This document shows positions 1 to 10,800 of a stretch of DNA of 64,000 nucleotides, in pieces. Source of the DNA: Actinacidiphila guanduensis (GTDB taxonomy: Bacteria; Actinomycetota; Actinomycetes; Streptomycetales; Streptomycetaceae); the NCBI RefSeq assembly GCF_900103985.1, contig NZ_FNIE01000005.1, positions 434,001 to 498,000 of the forward strand. The letters run 5' to 3'. The position numbers and the translations under genes are program-made. How positions within the stretch are numbered: position 1 is the first letter of the stretch; every line of letters begins with the position of its first letter. The notes below the pieces were generated by a model. The model ran no database searches and was not told the origin of the DNA. It saw nothing but the letters and a program-made list of their open reading frames with translations.

Positions 1-622
1 TGCCGTGCGGCGGCCGTACCGGGCGCGACGGCGGCGCCCACCGTACGGCCACCGGGTGCAGGGTGCCCTCGGCGGCCACCACCGGGCCCCCGACCAGCGC
101 GGACCACGCGCCCGTGTCGGTGGTCGCGGAGGCGGCGACCAGCCGCAGGTCGGGGCGGAGCACGGACCGTACGTCCAGCAGGAAGGCCATCGCGGTGTCG
201 GCGTCCAGGTGCCGCTCGTGGCACTCGTCGAGCAGCACCGCGGCGACCCCGGCCAACTCCTGGTCCCGCTGGAGCCGTTGGAGCAGCACGCCGGTGGTGA
301 CGACCTCGACGGCGGTACGGGCGGAGACCTTGCGCTCACCGCGTACGGTGAACCCGACCGTCTCGCCCACGGGTTCGCCCAGCAGCCAGGCCATTCGCCG
401 TGCCGCCGCCCGCGCGGCCATCCGGCGCGGCTCGGCCACCAGCACCCGCCCGGCGAAGGCGTCGGCGAGCAGCAGCGGCACCAGCGTCGTCTTGCCGGTG
501 CCCGGCGGCGCCGCCAGCACGGCCGCGCCCTGATCACCCAGCGCCCCCAGCAGCGCGGGCACCACCCCGGCCACGGGCAGCGCGTGCCCCTCGGCCCGGA
601 CGCGCCCACCGATCCCGCTCAC
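1..622 (-). CDS. hrpB: ATP-dependent helicase HrpB, 5' part (runs off window start)
   Basis: Only the first about 207 codons are in the window; the rest lies before base 1. The GTG start at 622 is preceded by a GGGAGGGG ribosome binding site. The visible part holds the first RecA-like helicase lobe: Walker A PPGTGKTT (residues about 39-46), the DEAH-type box DECH (132-135) and motif III SAT (165-167), in the spacing of DEAH-box HrpB. HrpB is a family of RNA/nucleic-acid dependent ATPases of unsettled physiological role in actinobacteria. Same strand as the downstream-facing methyltransferase gene but separated from it by 283 bp in which I see no gene. Family call is firm; substrate is not known. 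Confidence 0.88.
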   Translation of the reverse strand, partial: MSGIGGRVRAEGHALPVAGVVPALLGALGDQGAAVLAAPPGTGKTTLVPLLLADAFAGRVLVAEPRRMAARAAARRMAWLLGEPVGETVGFTVRGERKVSARTAVEVVTTGVLLQRLQRDQELAGVAAVLLDECHERHLDADTAMAFLLDVRSVLRPDLRLVAASATTDTGAWSALVGGPVVAAEGTLHPVAVRWAPPSRPVRPPHG

Positions 623-905
623 CGCGCCCCTCCCGAACGCCGCCCCGCAAGCACCCGCCGCCGCGCGGCCCGCGTCCGCCCGACAGCCACACCGACCGGC
701 CTCACCGCGCACCCGCCAAGTGCCGTTCCACGGATGTGCGGCCCCGCAGAAGCAGCGTGCGTGGCCGGAGCCCCGCGCGTCCGCCCGCGGTCACCGGGTA
801 CCGCACGGGTGCGGTGCCGCAAGCACCCCGCTGCGCACGGGCCGTCCGCGTGCGCGACGCCTCGCGCACACGTGGCATCCCCGGGCCGCGCCGCAGGCAC
901 CCGGC

Positions 906-1745
906 TCATTCCGACGTGCACACGAAGATCGCCGTGCCCGGGAGGAGGGCGCCGCGGAGGGGGGACCAGCCGCCCCAGTCCTGGGTGTTCCAGGACGGCC
1001 ACTCGGGCTCCACGAGGTCCACCAGGCGCAGGCCCGCGGCCGTGATCTCGCGGACGCGGTCGCCCAGGGTGCGGTGGTGCTCGACGTAGACGGCGAGGCC
1101 GCGGTCGTCCTGCTCGACGTACGGGGTGCGGTCGAAGTAGGAGGAGACGGCCGTCAGGCCCTCGGGCCCCGGTTCGTCGGGGAAGGCCCAGCGCACGGGG
1201 TGGGTGACGGAGAAGACCCAGCGGCCGCCGGGCCGCAGCACCCGGGCCACCTCGCGGTGCACGCGCGCGGTGTCGGCGACGAAGGGCAGCGCGCCGTAGG
1301 CGGAGCAGACGACGTCGAAGGAGCCGTCGGCGAAGGGCAGCGTGCCGGCGTCGGCCTGCACCAGCGAAAGCCCCCGGGCACCGCCGGCCGCGTCGTCGGC
1401 CTTGGCGGCGTCATCGAGGCGCCGCGCATGCTGCAATTGCCGGTGCGAGAGGTCGAGTGCGACCGGCCGGGCGCCCTGGGCGGCAAGCCACCGCGAGCAC
1501 TGGGCGGCGCCCGCGCCGATCTCCAGCACGTCGCGGCCCTTGAGGGAGTCCGCCGGGCCGAGCAGGCCGGCCTCGGCCTCGTCCAGCCCCTCCGGGCCCC
1601 ACACGAAGCGGGCGTCGCCCAGGAAGTCGCCGTGCTCGCGCTGGTACTCGTCGGCGTTGCGGTCCCACCAGCGGCGGTTGGCCCGGCTGCTCTCGCGGGC
1701 GCCGGCGCTGCGCCGGGTGGCCTCGGGTTCGGGTCCTTGGATCAT
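906..1745 (-). CDS. Class I SAM-dependent methyltransferase
   Basis: 279 aa. Motif I of the Rossmann methyltransferase fold, VLEIGAGAAQCSRWLA, starts at about residue 73; acidic motif II (PVALDLS) and the motif FDVVCSAYGALPFV follow, then LRPGGRWVFSVTHPVRW typical of Methyltransf_11/25 type enzymes. No substrate-defining domain is visible, so the methyl acceptor is unknown. ATG start at 1745; the gene is transcribed away from rpsA, and the two share the 293-bp region 1746-2038. Cytoplasmic, no signal or membrane segment. Family assignment is secure, function is not. Confidence 0.85.
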   Translation of the reverse strand: MIQGPEPEATRRSAGARESSRANRRWWDRNADEYQREHGDFLGDARFVWGPEGLDEAEAGLLGPADSLKGRDVLEIGAGAAQCSRWLAAQGARPVALDLSHRQLQHARRLDDAAKADDAAGGARGLSLVQADAGTLPFADGSFDVVCSAYGALPFVADTARVHREVARVLRPGGRWVFSVTHPVRWAFPDEPGPEGLTAVSSYFDRTPYVEQDDRGLAVYVEHHRTLGDRVREITAAGLRLVDLVEPEWPSWNTQDWGGWSPLRGALLPGTAIFVCTSE

Positions 1746-1836
1746 CGCGGCAGTCGTCGTACTCTCTGAAGAGACAAGCGATCGGGTGGCTTGCGCCGGT
1801 TCGGTCCGATATGCGCTTGGTATGCCTCTTCGTGCA

Positions 1837-1865
1837 TTGACCGTGCCCGGCTGCCCCCGTATGCT
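1837..1865 (+). promoter_or_regulatory. Vegetative-type promoter of rpsA
   Basis: TTGACC (1837-1842) and TATGCT (1860-1865) are separated by exactly 17 bp, a good match to the HrdB (principal sigma) consensus of streptomycetes. Transcription would begin near 1872, giving a leader of about 165 nt before the S1 start. Seen directly; activity is inferred. Confidence 0.65.
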
Positions 1866-2038
1866 ACAAGTTGCGCTGCGAGCCTGCGCGCCTCGGACGG
1901 AGCAGGCCGCGCTCGAATCTGTTGGGACCCTCGGTCGCGCGACTTCCGGGTCGCGGCCTCCTCGGTCGGCAGGAACGAAACCGGCTCCCGGCGTAGCAGT
2001 ACCTACGACTTACTGTCCGTACCGGAGTCCTTTCCCTA

Positions 2039-3538
2039 ATGACGAGCAGCACCGAGGCCCCTCGTACCACCCCGCAGGTGGCGGTCAACGACATTGGCAA
2101 CGAGGAAGCCTTCCTCGCCGCGATCGACGAGACGATCAAGTACTTCAACGACGGCGACATCGTCGACGGCGTCATCGTGAAGGTCGACCGGGACGAGGTC
2201 CTGCTCGACATCGGTTACAAGACCGAAGGCGTCATCCCCTCCCGCGAGCTGTCGATCAAGCACGACGTCGACCCCAATGAGGTCGTTGCCGTCGGCGACG
2301 AGATCGAGGCCCTGGTCCTCCAGAAGGAGGACAAGGAAGGCCGCCTGATCCTCTCGAAGAAGCGCGCGCAGTACGAGCGTGCCTGGGGCACCATCGAGAA
2401 GATCAAGGAAGAGGACGGCATCGTCACCGGTACCGTCATCGAGGTCGTCAAGGGCGGCCTCATCCTCGACATCGGCCTGCGCGGCTTCCTGCCCGCCTCG
2501 CTGGTCGAGATGCGCCGGGTCCGCGACCTGCAGCCGTACGTCGGCAAGGAGCTCGAGGCCAAGATCATCGAGCTGGACAAGAACCGCAACAACGTGGTCC
2601 TGTCCCGCCGTGCCTGGCTGGAGCAGACCCAGAGCGAGGTCCGCCAGACCTTCCTCACCACCCTGCAGAAGGGCCAGGTGCGCTCCGGCGTCGTCTCCTC
2701 CATCGTCAACTTCGGTGCCTTCGTGGACCTCGGCGGTGTCGACGGCCTGGTGCACGTCTCCGAGCTGTCCTGGAAGCACATCGACCACCCCTCCGAGGTC
2801 GTCGAGGTCGGCCAGGAGGTCACCGTCGAGGTGCTGGACGTCGACATGGACCGCGAGCGCGTCTCGCTGTCGCTGAAGGCGACCCAGGAAGACCCGTGGC
2901 AGCAGTTCGCCCGGACCCACCAGATCGGGCAGGTCGTGCCCGGCAAGGTCACCAAGCTCGTGCCGTTCGGCGCGTTCGTCCGGGTGGACGAGGGCATCGA
3001 GGGCTTGGTGCACATCTCCGAGCTGGCCGAGCGCCACGTGGAGATCCCCGAGCAGGTCGTCCAGGTCAACGACGAGATCTTCGTCAAGGTCATCGACATC
3101 GACCTGGAGCGCCGCCGCATCTCGCTGTCCCTGAAGCAGGCCAACGAGTCCTTCGGCGCCGACCCGGCCTCCGTCGAGTTCGACCCGACCCTGTACGGCA
3201 TGGCCGCGTCCTACGACGACCAGGGCAACTACATCTACCCCGAGGGCTTCGACCCGGAGACCAACGACTGGCTGCCGGGCTACGAGAAGCAGCGCGAGGA
3301 GTGGGAGGGCCAGTACGCCACGGCCCAGGCCCGCTTCGAGCAGCACCAGGCGCAGGTCATCAAGTCCCGCGAGGCGGACGAGAAGGCGGCCGCCGAGGCC
3401 GGCGGCGCGTCCCCGGCCGCGGCCGCGGGCAGCGGTGGCGGCTCCTACTCCTCGGAGTCGGACGACAGCAGCGGCGCCCTCGCCTCCGACGAGGCGCTCG
3501 CCGCGCTCCGCGAGAAGCTCGCCGGCGGCCAGAGCTGA
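2039..3538 (+). CDS. rpsA: 30S ribosomal protein S1
   Basis: 499 aa. Four S1 RNA-binding (OB-fold) domains follow one another at roughly residues 38-107, 122-190, 208-278 and 294-364, the four-domain form usual in actinobacteria (six in enterobacteria). The C-terminal 75 residues are Ala/Ser/Gly-rich and acidic, ending in the conserved LAALREKLAGGQS. S1 helps load mRNAs with structured leaders on the 30S subunit. The ATG at 2039 has GGAG about 12 nt upstream. Transcribed alone from a strong promoter and closed by a hairpin terminator at 3588. Nearly every residue matches what I remember of the Streptomyces protein. Confidence 0.98.
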   Translation: MTSSTEAPRTTPQVAVNDIGNEEAFLAAIDETIKYFNDGDIVDGVIVKVDRDEVLLDIGYKTEGVIPSRELSIKHDVDPNEVVAVGDEIEALVLQKEDKEGRLILSKKRAQYERAWGTIEKIKEEDGIVTGTVIEVVKGGLILDIGLRGFLPASLVEMRRVRDLQPYVGKELEAKIIELDKNRNNVVLSRRAWLEQTQSEVRQTFLTTLQKGQVRSGVVSSIVNFGAFVDLGGVDGLVHVSELSWKHIDHPSEVVEVGQEVTVEVLDVDMDRERVSLSLKATQEDPWQQFARTHQIGQVVPGKVTKLVPFGAFVRVDEGIEGLVHISELAERHVEIPEQVVQVNDEIFVKVIDIDLERRRISLSLKQANESFGADPASVEFDPTLYGMAASYDDQGNYIYPEGFDPETNDWLPGYEKQREEWEGQYATAQARFEQHQAQVIKSREADEKAAAEAGGASPAAAAGSGGGSYSSESDDSSGALASDEALAALREKLAGGQS

Positions 3539-3587
3539 CCGCTCCCCGCTGACGCTGCCGACTTTTCGCGAGTCACCCGCACCACCA

Positions 3588-3630
3588 CGGCGGGCCCGCA
3601 CCCCTCAGGGGGCTGCGGGCCCGCCGCTTT
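3588..3630 (+). terminator. Rho-independent terminator of rpsA
   Basis: Perfect 13-bp inverted repeat CGGCGGGCCCGCA (3588-3600) / TGCGGGCCCGCCG (3614-3626) with a 13-nt loop, followed by CTTTGTC. Lies 50 bp after the rpsA stop codon. Confidence 0.85.
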
Positions 3631-3784
3631 GTCATCCTCTACGCTGGCGTGAACGCTCGTGGCGCTCCGTGCGCGCGCGGCCGGTGCCCACGGGCCGGCG
3701 TGCCGCGCAGGACCGGCCGCCCGCCCGGGAATGGCGGGGGCGGTCCGTACGTTGTCGATGACGAAGAGCGAGGGAGGAACGATC

Positions 3785-4720
3785 GTGCTGGATCCGCAGG
3801 GACTGTACGCCTACGAGCCGGGCGGGGCCGAGGCCGTCGACGAGGCGGTCGGTGACGCCGGGCCGGTGATGATGTACTACCTCGAGGGGTTCATGGACGC
3901 CGGCGAGACCGGCGGCCAGATCGCGCAGCACCTGCTGGACCGCCTCGACAACCAGCTCATCGCCCGCTTCGACGCCGACCGGCTGGTCGACTACCGGGCC
4001 CGCCGCCCCCTGATGACCTTCGAGCGCGACCACTGGTCGTCCTACGAAGAGCCCGCCATCGACCTCTACCTGGTGCGCGACGCCATCGGCACCCCCTTCC
4101 TGCTGCTGACCGGCTTCGAACCTGACGTGGAATGGGAGCGCTTCAGCGCCGCGGTGCTCGAAGTGGTCGAGCGGCTCGGCGTGCGGCTGTCGATCAACTT
4201 CCACGGCATCCCGATGGGTGTCCCGCACACCCGCCCGGTCGGCCTGACCCCGCACGGGAACCGGGTGGACCTGGTGCCCGGCCACCGCGCCTGGTTCGAG
4301 GAGGCCCAAGTGCCCGGCAGCGCCGCCTCGCTGGTCGAGCTGCGGCTCGCCGAGGCCGGCCGGGACGTCCTGGGCGTGGCCGCCCACGTCCCGCACTACC
4401 TGGCCCGCTCCCCGTACCCGGACGCGGCCCTGGCCGTCCTGGAGGCCGTCACCGCCGCCACCGGCCTGGTGCTCCCCGAGATCGCCCACGCCCTGCGCCG
4501 CGAGGCCCACACCGTGCGGGTCGAGATCGACCGCCAGGTCGCCGAGGGCGACGGCGAACTGGTCTCCGTCGTCCGCGGGCTGGAGAGCCAGTACGACGCG
4601 GTGGCCGGCGCGCACAACCGCGAGAGCCTCATCGCCGAGCCGGTCGACCTGCCCACGGCCGACGACCTGGCGGCGGAGTTCGAGCGGTTCCTCGCCGACC
4701 GGGAGGACGACGGGCGCTGA
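3785..4720 (+). CDS. PAC2 family protein
   Basis: 311 aa from the GTG at 3785, which has GGGAGG seven bases upstream; the open frame extends further 5' but those codons lack a ribosome binding site. The protein has the PAC2 (proteasome assembly chaperone 2-like) signature, including [14 protein letters not shown] and the strongly conserved block [20 protein letters not shown]. Actinobacterial PAC2 proteins are cytosolic and of unproven role; a link to proteasome or quality control is only by family name. Faces coaE convergently, with GC-rich hairpins in the 90-bp gap. Confidence 0.88.
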   Translation: MLDPQGLYAYEPGGAEAVDEAVGDAGPVMMYYLEGFMDAGETGGQIAQHLLDRLDNQLIARFDADRLVDYRARRPLMTFERDHWSSYEEPAIDLYLVRDAIGTPFLLLTGFEPDVEWERFSAAVLEVVERLGVRLSINFHGIPMGVPHTRPVGLTPHGNRVDLVPGHRAWFEEAQVPGSAASLVELRLAEAGRDVLGVAAHVPHYLARSPYPDAALAVLEAVTAATGLVLPEIAHALRREAHTVRVEIDRQVAEGDGELVSVVRGLESQYDAVAGAHNRESLIAEPVDLPTADDLAAEFERFLADREDDGR

Positions 4721-4784
4721 CCACCCCGGCACCGGACCGGGCCCGGCATCCAGGGGTGCCGCCCGGGCGCTGAGGGGTTGTGCG

Positions 4785-4804
4785 TCGGGCCGGGTGCGGC
4801 CCGG
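4785..4804. terminator. Hairpin between convergent PAC2 and coaE genes
   Basis: CGGGCCG (4786-4792), loop GGTG, CGGCCCG (4797-4803). Sits between two convergent stop codons, so it can serve both strands; there is no T-run. Confidence 0.4.
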
Positions 4805-4810
4805 GGCGCC

Positions 4811-5401
4811 TCACAGGGCGCGCAGCCGCTCCCAAGCCGCGCGGACCTGCGGCTCCAGGGCCTCCAGCGGGCCGTCGTTGTCGATGACGATGTCGGCGAC
4901 GGCCAGCCGCTGCTCGCGGGTGGCCTGCGCGGCCATCCGGGCGCGTGCGTCCTCCTCCGTCATCCCGCGCAGCCGCACCAGCCGCTCCAGTTGCGTCTGC
5001 GGGCTCGCGTCCACCACGATCACCAGGTCGTACAGCGGCGCGAGGCCGTTCTCGGTGAGCAGCGGCACATCGTGGACGACGATCGCGTCCGGGCCCGCAG
5101 CCTCTTGGAGTTCGGCCGAGCGGCGCCCCACCAGCGGGTGCACGATCGCCCCCAGCGTCTTGCGGCGCTCCTCGTCGGCGAAGACGATCGCCCCCAGGCG
5201 CGGCCGGTCCAACCGCCCGTCCTCGTCGAGGACCTGCTCGCCGAACTCAGCGACCACGGCGGCCAGTCCCTCGGTGCCGGGCTCGACCACCTCCCGGGCG
5301 ATGCGGTCCGCGTCGACGAGCACGGCGCCGTAGGACTCCAGCAGCCGGGCGACTTCGCTCTTTCCGGCGCCGATTCCGCCGGTCAGCCCCACACTTGCCA
5401 T
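4811..5401 (-). CDS. coaE: Dephospho-CoA kinase
   Basis: 196 aa, the normal size for the short form of the enzyme. P-loop GGIGAGKS at residues 8-15, then the conserved [13 protein letters not shown] and HPLVGRR blocks and [17 protein letters not shown]. It phosphorylates the 3'-hydroxyl of dephospho-CoA in the last step of coenzyme A synthesis. Start ATG at 5401 with AAGGTGG just upstream. The mycobacterial-type C-terminal UPF0157 extension is absent. Divergent from the TPR protein gene. Confidence 0.97.
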   Translation of the reverse strand: MASVGLTGGIGAGKSEVARLLESYGAVLVDADRIAREVVEPGTEGLAAVVAEFGEQVLDEDGRLDRPRLGAIVFADEERRKTLGAIVHPLVGRRSAELQEAAGPDAIVVHDVPLLTENGLAPLYDLVIVVDASPQTQLERLVRLRGMTEEDARARMAAQATREQRLAVADIVIDNDGPLEALEPQVRAAWERLRAL

Positions 5402-5541
5402 GCGTCCACCTTACGGGTGACGCGTGCGCCGCGCCCCTCGTGGCGGCGGGGCCGGCGGGAATGCGGTTGCCCCAGGCCGCGTTGGGTATATCCGTCCAGA
5501 CGATCCGTCGTCACCCGTGCCCCGACTCCAGGGAGGCGGTC

Positions 5542-5907
5542 TTGCAGGAGCGTACGCCGGAAACCCATGTCATCGACTTCCGCGCGGCCGAGCAGCTGCT
5601 CGCCGCCCGCGACCCGCGCGGCGCCGTCAAGCTCCTCGACTCCGTGATCGCGGCCCACCCGGAGAACACCGCGGCCCGCCTGCTGCGCGCCCGCGCCTTC
5701 TTCCTGGCCGCCCAACTGCGCCCGGCCGAGCTGGAGTTCCAGGTCGTCCTGGAACGCGAACCGGACAACGCCTTCGCTCACTTCGCGCTGGCCCGTACGC
5801 TGGAACGCGCCAACCGCTCCGCCGAGGCACAGCGCCACTTCCGGCTCGCCGCCGCGCTCGACCCGCGCCCCGACTACGTCGCCGCCGCGCGTTTCGACGC
5901 GAGCTGA
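5542..5907 (+). CDS. Tetratricopeptide repeat protein
   Basis: 121 aa from a TTG codon at 5542, chosen because GGGAGG lies five bases upstream and because the protein then begins (M)[16 protein letters not shown] as in relatives I remember. About three TPR helix pairs follow ([36 protein letters not shown]..., [20 protein letters not shown]). Likely a cytosolic protein-interaction scaffold; partner unknown. The frame is open further upstream but overlaps coaE there and is not believed. Confidence 0.85.
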   Translation: MQERTPETHVIDFRAAEQLLAARDPRGAVKLLDSVIAAHPENTAARLLRARAFFLAAQLRPAELEFQVVLEREPDNAFAHFALARTLERANRSAEAQRHFRLAAALDPRPDYVAAARFDAS

Positions 5908-5958
5908 CCGCGGGCGCGCCGGCGCGTATCCGGGCAACGCTCCGAAGGGGGCCGGGAG

Positions 5959-6900
5959 ATGGAAGCCGTCATCGTCCTGCTGGTCGTCGTCGCCGTGATC
6001 GTCGGCATCGTCGGCCTGCTGAACAGCGTGCGGGTGGTCAAGCAGTACGAGCGCGGGGTCATCTACCGCTTCGGGCGGGTCAACCCGCTGCCCAAGGAAC
6101 CCGGCCTGCGGCTGCTGACCCCCTTCGTCGACCGCATGACCAAAGTGAACATGCAGGTCGTCACGCTGCCGGTGCCGGCGCAGGAGGGCATCACCCGCGA
6201 CAACGTCTCGGTGCGGGTCGACGCCGTGCTGTACTTCCGGGTGGTCGACCCGATCCGGGCCACCGTGGACGTGCAGAACTACGAGTTCGCCATGCTGCAG
6301 GTGGCCCAGACCTCGCTGCGCTCCATCATCGGCAAGAGCGAGCTGGACGATCTGCTCTCCGGGCGCGAGCAGTTGCACGAGGGCCTGGAGCTGATGCTGT
6401 CCACCCCGGCCACCGGCTGGGGTGTCCACATCGACCGGGTGGAGATCAAGGACGTGGCGCTGCCGGAGTCGATGAAGCGCTCCATGGCCCGGCAGGCCGA
6501 GGCCGACCGCGAGCGGCGGGCCCGCATCATCACCGCGGACGGCGAACTCCAGGCGTCCCAGAAGCTCTCGCAGGCCGCGCGCACGATGGACGCCAACCCG
6601 TCGGCGCTGCAGCTGCGGCTGCTGCAGACCGTGGTCGAGGTCGCCGCCGAGAAGAACTCCACGCTGGTGATGCCCTTCCCGGTGGAGATGCTGCGGTTCT
6701 TCGAACGGGCGGCGGGCGGGGGCGCGACCTCCGGTACGGGGACGGCGGCGGATACGGGGGCGGCCGTGCCCGTGGCGGAGCAGGCCGCGGTCCCCGCGCC
6801 TGTCGAGGAGCCCGCGCCCGAGGTGGCGCCGTCCGCCGAGCGCGCGGAACTGCCCGCGCCCGGCCTGCAGATCCCGGACCCCAGGACGCCGGAGGAGTAG
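5959..6900 (+). CDS. Slipin / stomatin-like SPFH (band 7) membrane protein
   Basis: 313 aa. One N-terminal hydrophobic segment (residues 5-22), then the SPFH/band-7 domain with the slipin hallmarks [28 protein letters not shown] and [17 protein letters not shown], and a helical oligomerisation region. The last 60 residues are a low-complexity Ala/Pro/Val/Glu tail. Slipins form membrane microdomain scaffolds. Many bacterial slipins sit next to an NfeD protease-partner gene; none is present here. ATG at 5959 with a GGGGGCCGGGAG purine run upstream. Confidence 0.92.
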   Translation: MEAVIVLLVVVAVIVGIVGLLNSVRVVKQYERGVIYRFGRVNPLPKEPGLRLLTPFVDRMTKVNMQVVTLPVPAQEGITRDNVSVRVDAVLYFRVVDPIRATVDVQNYEFAMLQVAQTSLRSIIGKSELDDLLSGREQLHEGLELMLSTPATGWGVHIDRVEIKDVALPESMKRSMARQAEADRERRARIITADGELQASQKLSQAARTMDANPSALQLRLLQTVVEVAAEKNSTLVMPFPVEMLRFFERAAGGGATSGTGTAADTGAAVPVAEQAAVPAPVEEPAPEVAPSAERAELPAPGLQIPDPRTPEE

Positions 6901-7052
6901 CCCGGCAAGCAGCCCGGGACGGCCTGGTCCCCCCGGCGAGTGAGGCGCGCCCGCGCGGCCGGGGGAGCACTTCCGTCCGCCTGACGGTACCGGCTGCCGC
7001 GGGATGCGTACCGCGCTCGGGACCCTTCCCGGAAGCCCTCTCGAAGCCTCGC

Positions 7053-7580
7053 TCAGAACAGGGGCGCGGGCAGGACGCCCTCCAGGGCCAGCAGGGCGCG
7101 CTTGATCTCCAGGCCGCCGCCGAAGCCGCCTATCCCGCCGTCGCTCTCGATCACCCGGTGGCAGGGGACGACCACGGGTATCGGGTTGGCGCCCATGGCG
7201 GTGCCCACCGCGCGCGCCGCGTCCGGCTCGCCGACCCTGCGGGCCAGGTCCTGATACCCCACGACGCTGCCGAAGGGCACCCCGGTGGCCAGCTCGCGCA
7301 GCACCCGGCGGTTGAACCCGGTGACCAGCGACCAGTCCAGTGGCAGCTCGAAGCGGGTGCGGCTCCCCGCGAAGTAGCCGTCCAGCTGCTCGGCGGCCGC
7401 CGCCAGCGCCCGCCCGTCCTCGACCGGCTCGGTGCCCAGCCGGCGCCCCACCGACGCCACCGAGCGCTGCGCCGCCGGCGGATCGGCCCGGAACCCGACG
7501 TGCACCAGCCCCTCGCCGGTGGCCATCACCAGCAGCGGCCCGATCGCCGTCTCCCGCACCGTCCACACGAGCTTCCCCAT
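7053..7580 (-). CDS. ogt: Methylated-DNA--[protein]-cysteine S-methyltransferase
   Basis: 175 aa. The active-site motif PCHRV with acceptor Cys140, preceded by the HTH region [17 protein letters not shown] and the conserved [12 protein letters not shown], identifies a suicide O6-alkylguanine-DNA alkyltransferase. The open frame continues 29 codons upstream of the chosen ATG (7580), but MGKLVWTV is the family start and a GGGTGGG sequence precedes it. It lies next to uvrB, so two direct or excision DNA-repair functions are adjacent. Confidence 0.92.
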   Translation of the reverse strand: MGKLVWTVRETAIGPLLVMATGEGLVHVGFRADPPAAQRSVASVGRRLGTEPVEDGRALAAAAEQLDGYFAGSRTRFELPLDWSLVTGFNRRVLRELATGVPFGSVVGYQDLARRVGEPDAARAVGTAMGANPIPVVVPCHRVIESDGGIGGFGGGLEIKRALLALEGVLPAPLF

Positions 7581-7712
7581 GCCGCCCACCCTAGAGGGAC
7601 CCACCGACAACAGCGCCGGAAAGCGTGGCCCCGGCCGCCGACCCGCCGTGGCCGCGCGGTCACGCACGGCGGCCAGACGGGATTGTCGGAGGGGCGCCGT
7701 ACCGTGGAGGGC

Positions 7713-9809
<2,097 letters not shown>

Positions 9810-9818
9810 GCCGGTGCC

Positions 9819-9915
9819 CGTCCGGGCGGGGTTGCGGTGCGGGCGTGGGCCTCGTCCGGGAGGGGTTCCGGTACGGGCCGGTGCCCGTCCGGAACGGTGT
9901 TCCGGTGTGACGGGG
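9819..9915. repeat. Three degenerate ~33-bp tandem repeats after uvrB
   Basis: Units begin CGTCCGGG at 9819, 9853 and 9886 (spacing 34 and 33 bp) and share a core of the form CGTCCGG..GGG.T.CGGT. Units 1 and 2 are the most alike. Non-coding, between uvrB and terD. Confidence 0.6.
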
Positions 9916-10078
9916 AGCCCGCCGGGGCGGGGCCGTGGTGCGCGGCGGCGCCCGTTCGGGCGGGAAAAGTCCGGCCGGACGAACCAGGAGCCGGGGCCCC
10001 TGCGTCTTGTTAGGGTGCGGGGCACAAGTCCGCGTGAGACGAGCCGCGCAGGCGGTGACGGGTGGAAGGGGACAGCGC

Positions 10079-10657
10079 GTGACGGTCAACATGACCAAGG
10101 GCCAGAAGATCAGCCTGAGCAAGTCGGACGGAGGTGCGCTCAGCGCCGTCCGGATGGGCCTCGGCTGGCAGGCCGCCCCGCGCCGGGGCCTCTTCGGCAG
10201 CCGCACCCGCGAGATCGACCTGGACGCCTCGGCGGTCCTCTTCGCCGACAAGCAGCCGGTCGACGTGGTCTTCTTCCGCCACCTCACCAGCGACGACGGC
10301 TCCGTCCGGCACACCGGCGACAACCTGGTCGGCGGCGCCGGCCAAGGCGGTGACGACGAGTCGATCCTGGTGGACCTGCAGCGGGTGCCGGTGCACGTGG
10401 ACCAGATCGTCTTCACGGTGAACTCCTTCACCGGCCAGACCTTCGCCGAGGTGCAGAACGCGTTCTGCCGCCTGGTGGACGAGACCAACGGCCAGGAGCT
10501 GGCCCGCTACACGCTCACCGGCGGCGGCCCCTACACCGCGCAGATCATGGCGAAGGTGCAGCGCGGGGCGAGCGGCTGGTCGATGACCGCGATCGGCACC
10601 CCGGCCAACGGCCGCACCTTCCAGGACCTGATCCCCGCGATCCTCCCGGTCCTCTAG
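10079..10657 (+). CDS. TerD family protein (tellurium-resistance/stress domain)
   Basis: 192 aa from GTG 10079, with AAGGGG upstream, giving the family N terminus (M)TVNMTKGQKISLSKSDGG. The whole protein is one TerD domain: LDASAVLFADKQPVDVVFFRH, GDNLVGGAGQGGDDESI and the FCRLVDETNGQELARY block are seen. TerD domains are calcium-binding beta-sandwiches found in Ter stress and membrane-associated systems; tellurite itself is probably not the natural signal. First gene of a Ter block with the fusion protein at 10801, a Fic gene and terC. Confidence 0.93.
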   Translation: MTVNMTKGQKISLSKSDGGALSAVRMGLGWQAAPRRGLFGSRTREIDLDASAVLFADKQPVDVVFFRHLTSDDGSVRHTGDNLVGGAGQGGDDESILVDLQRVPVHVDQIVFTVNSFTGQTFAEVQNAFCRLVDETNGQELARYTLTGGGPYTAQIMAKVQRGASGWSMTAIGTPANGRTFQDLIPAILPVL

Positions 10658-10800
10658 CCGGCACGGAGCCCGGGGCCTTTTCCGCGGTGGCACCGGGCCT
10701 TGCAGCGATGGCCTCGGGCCTGTCAGCGATGGCCCGGCCCGTGCGGTGGGGTCCGCGGGCGAGCACGAAGCGAGCACACGACGAGCAAGGGGCGGCTGCC

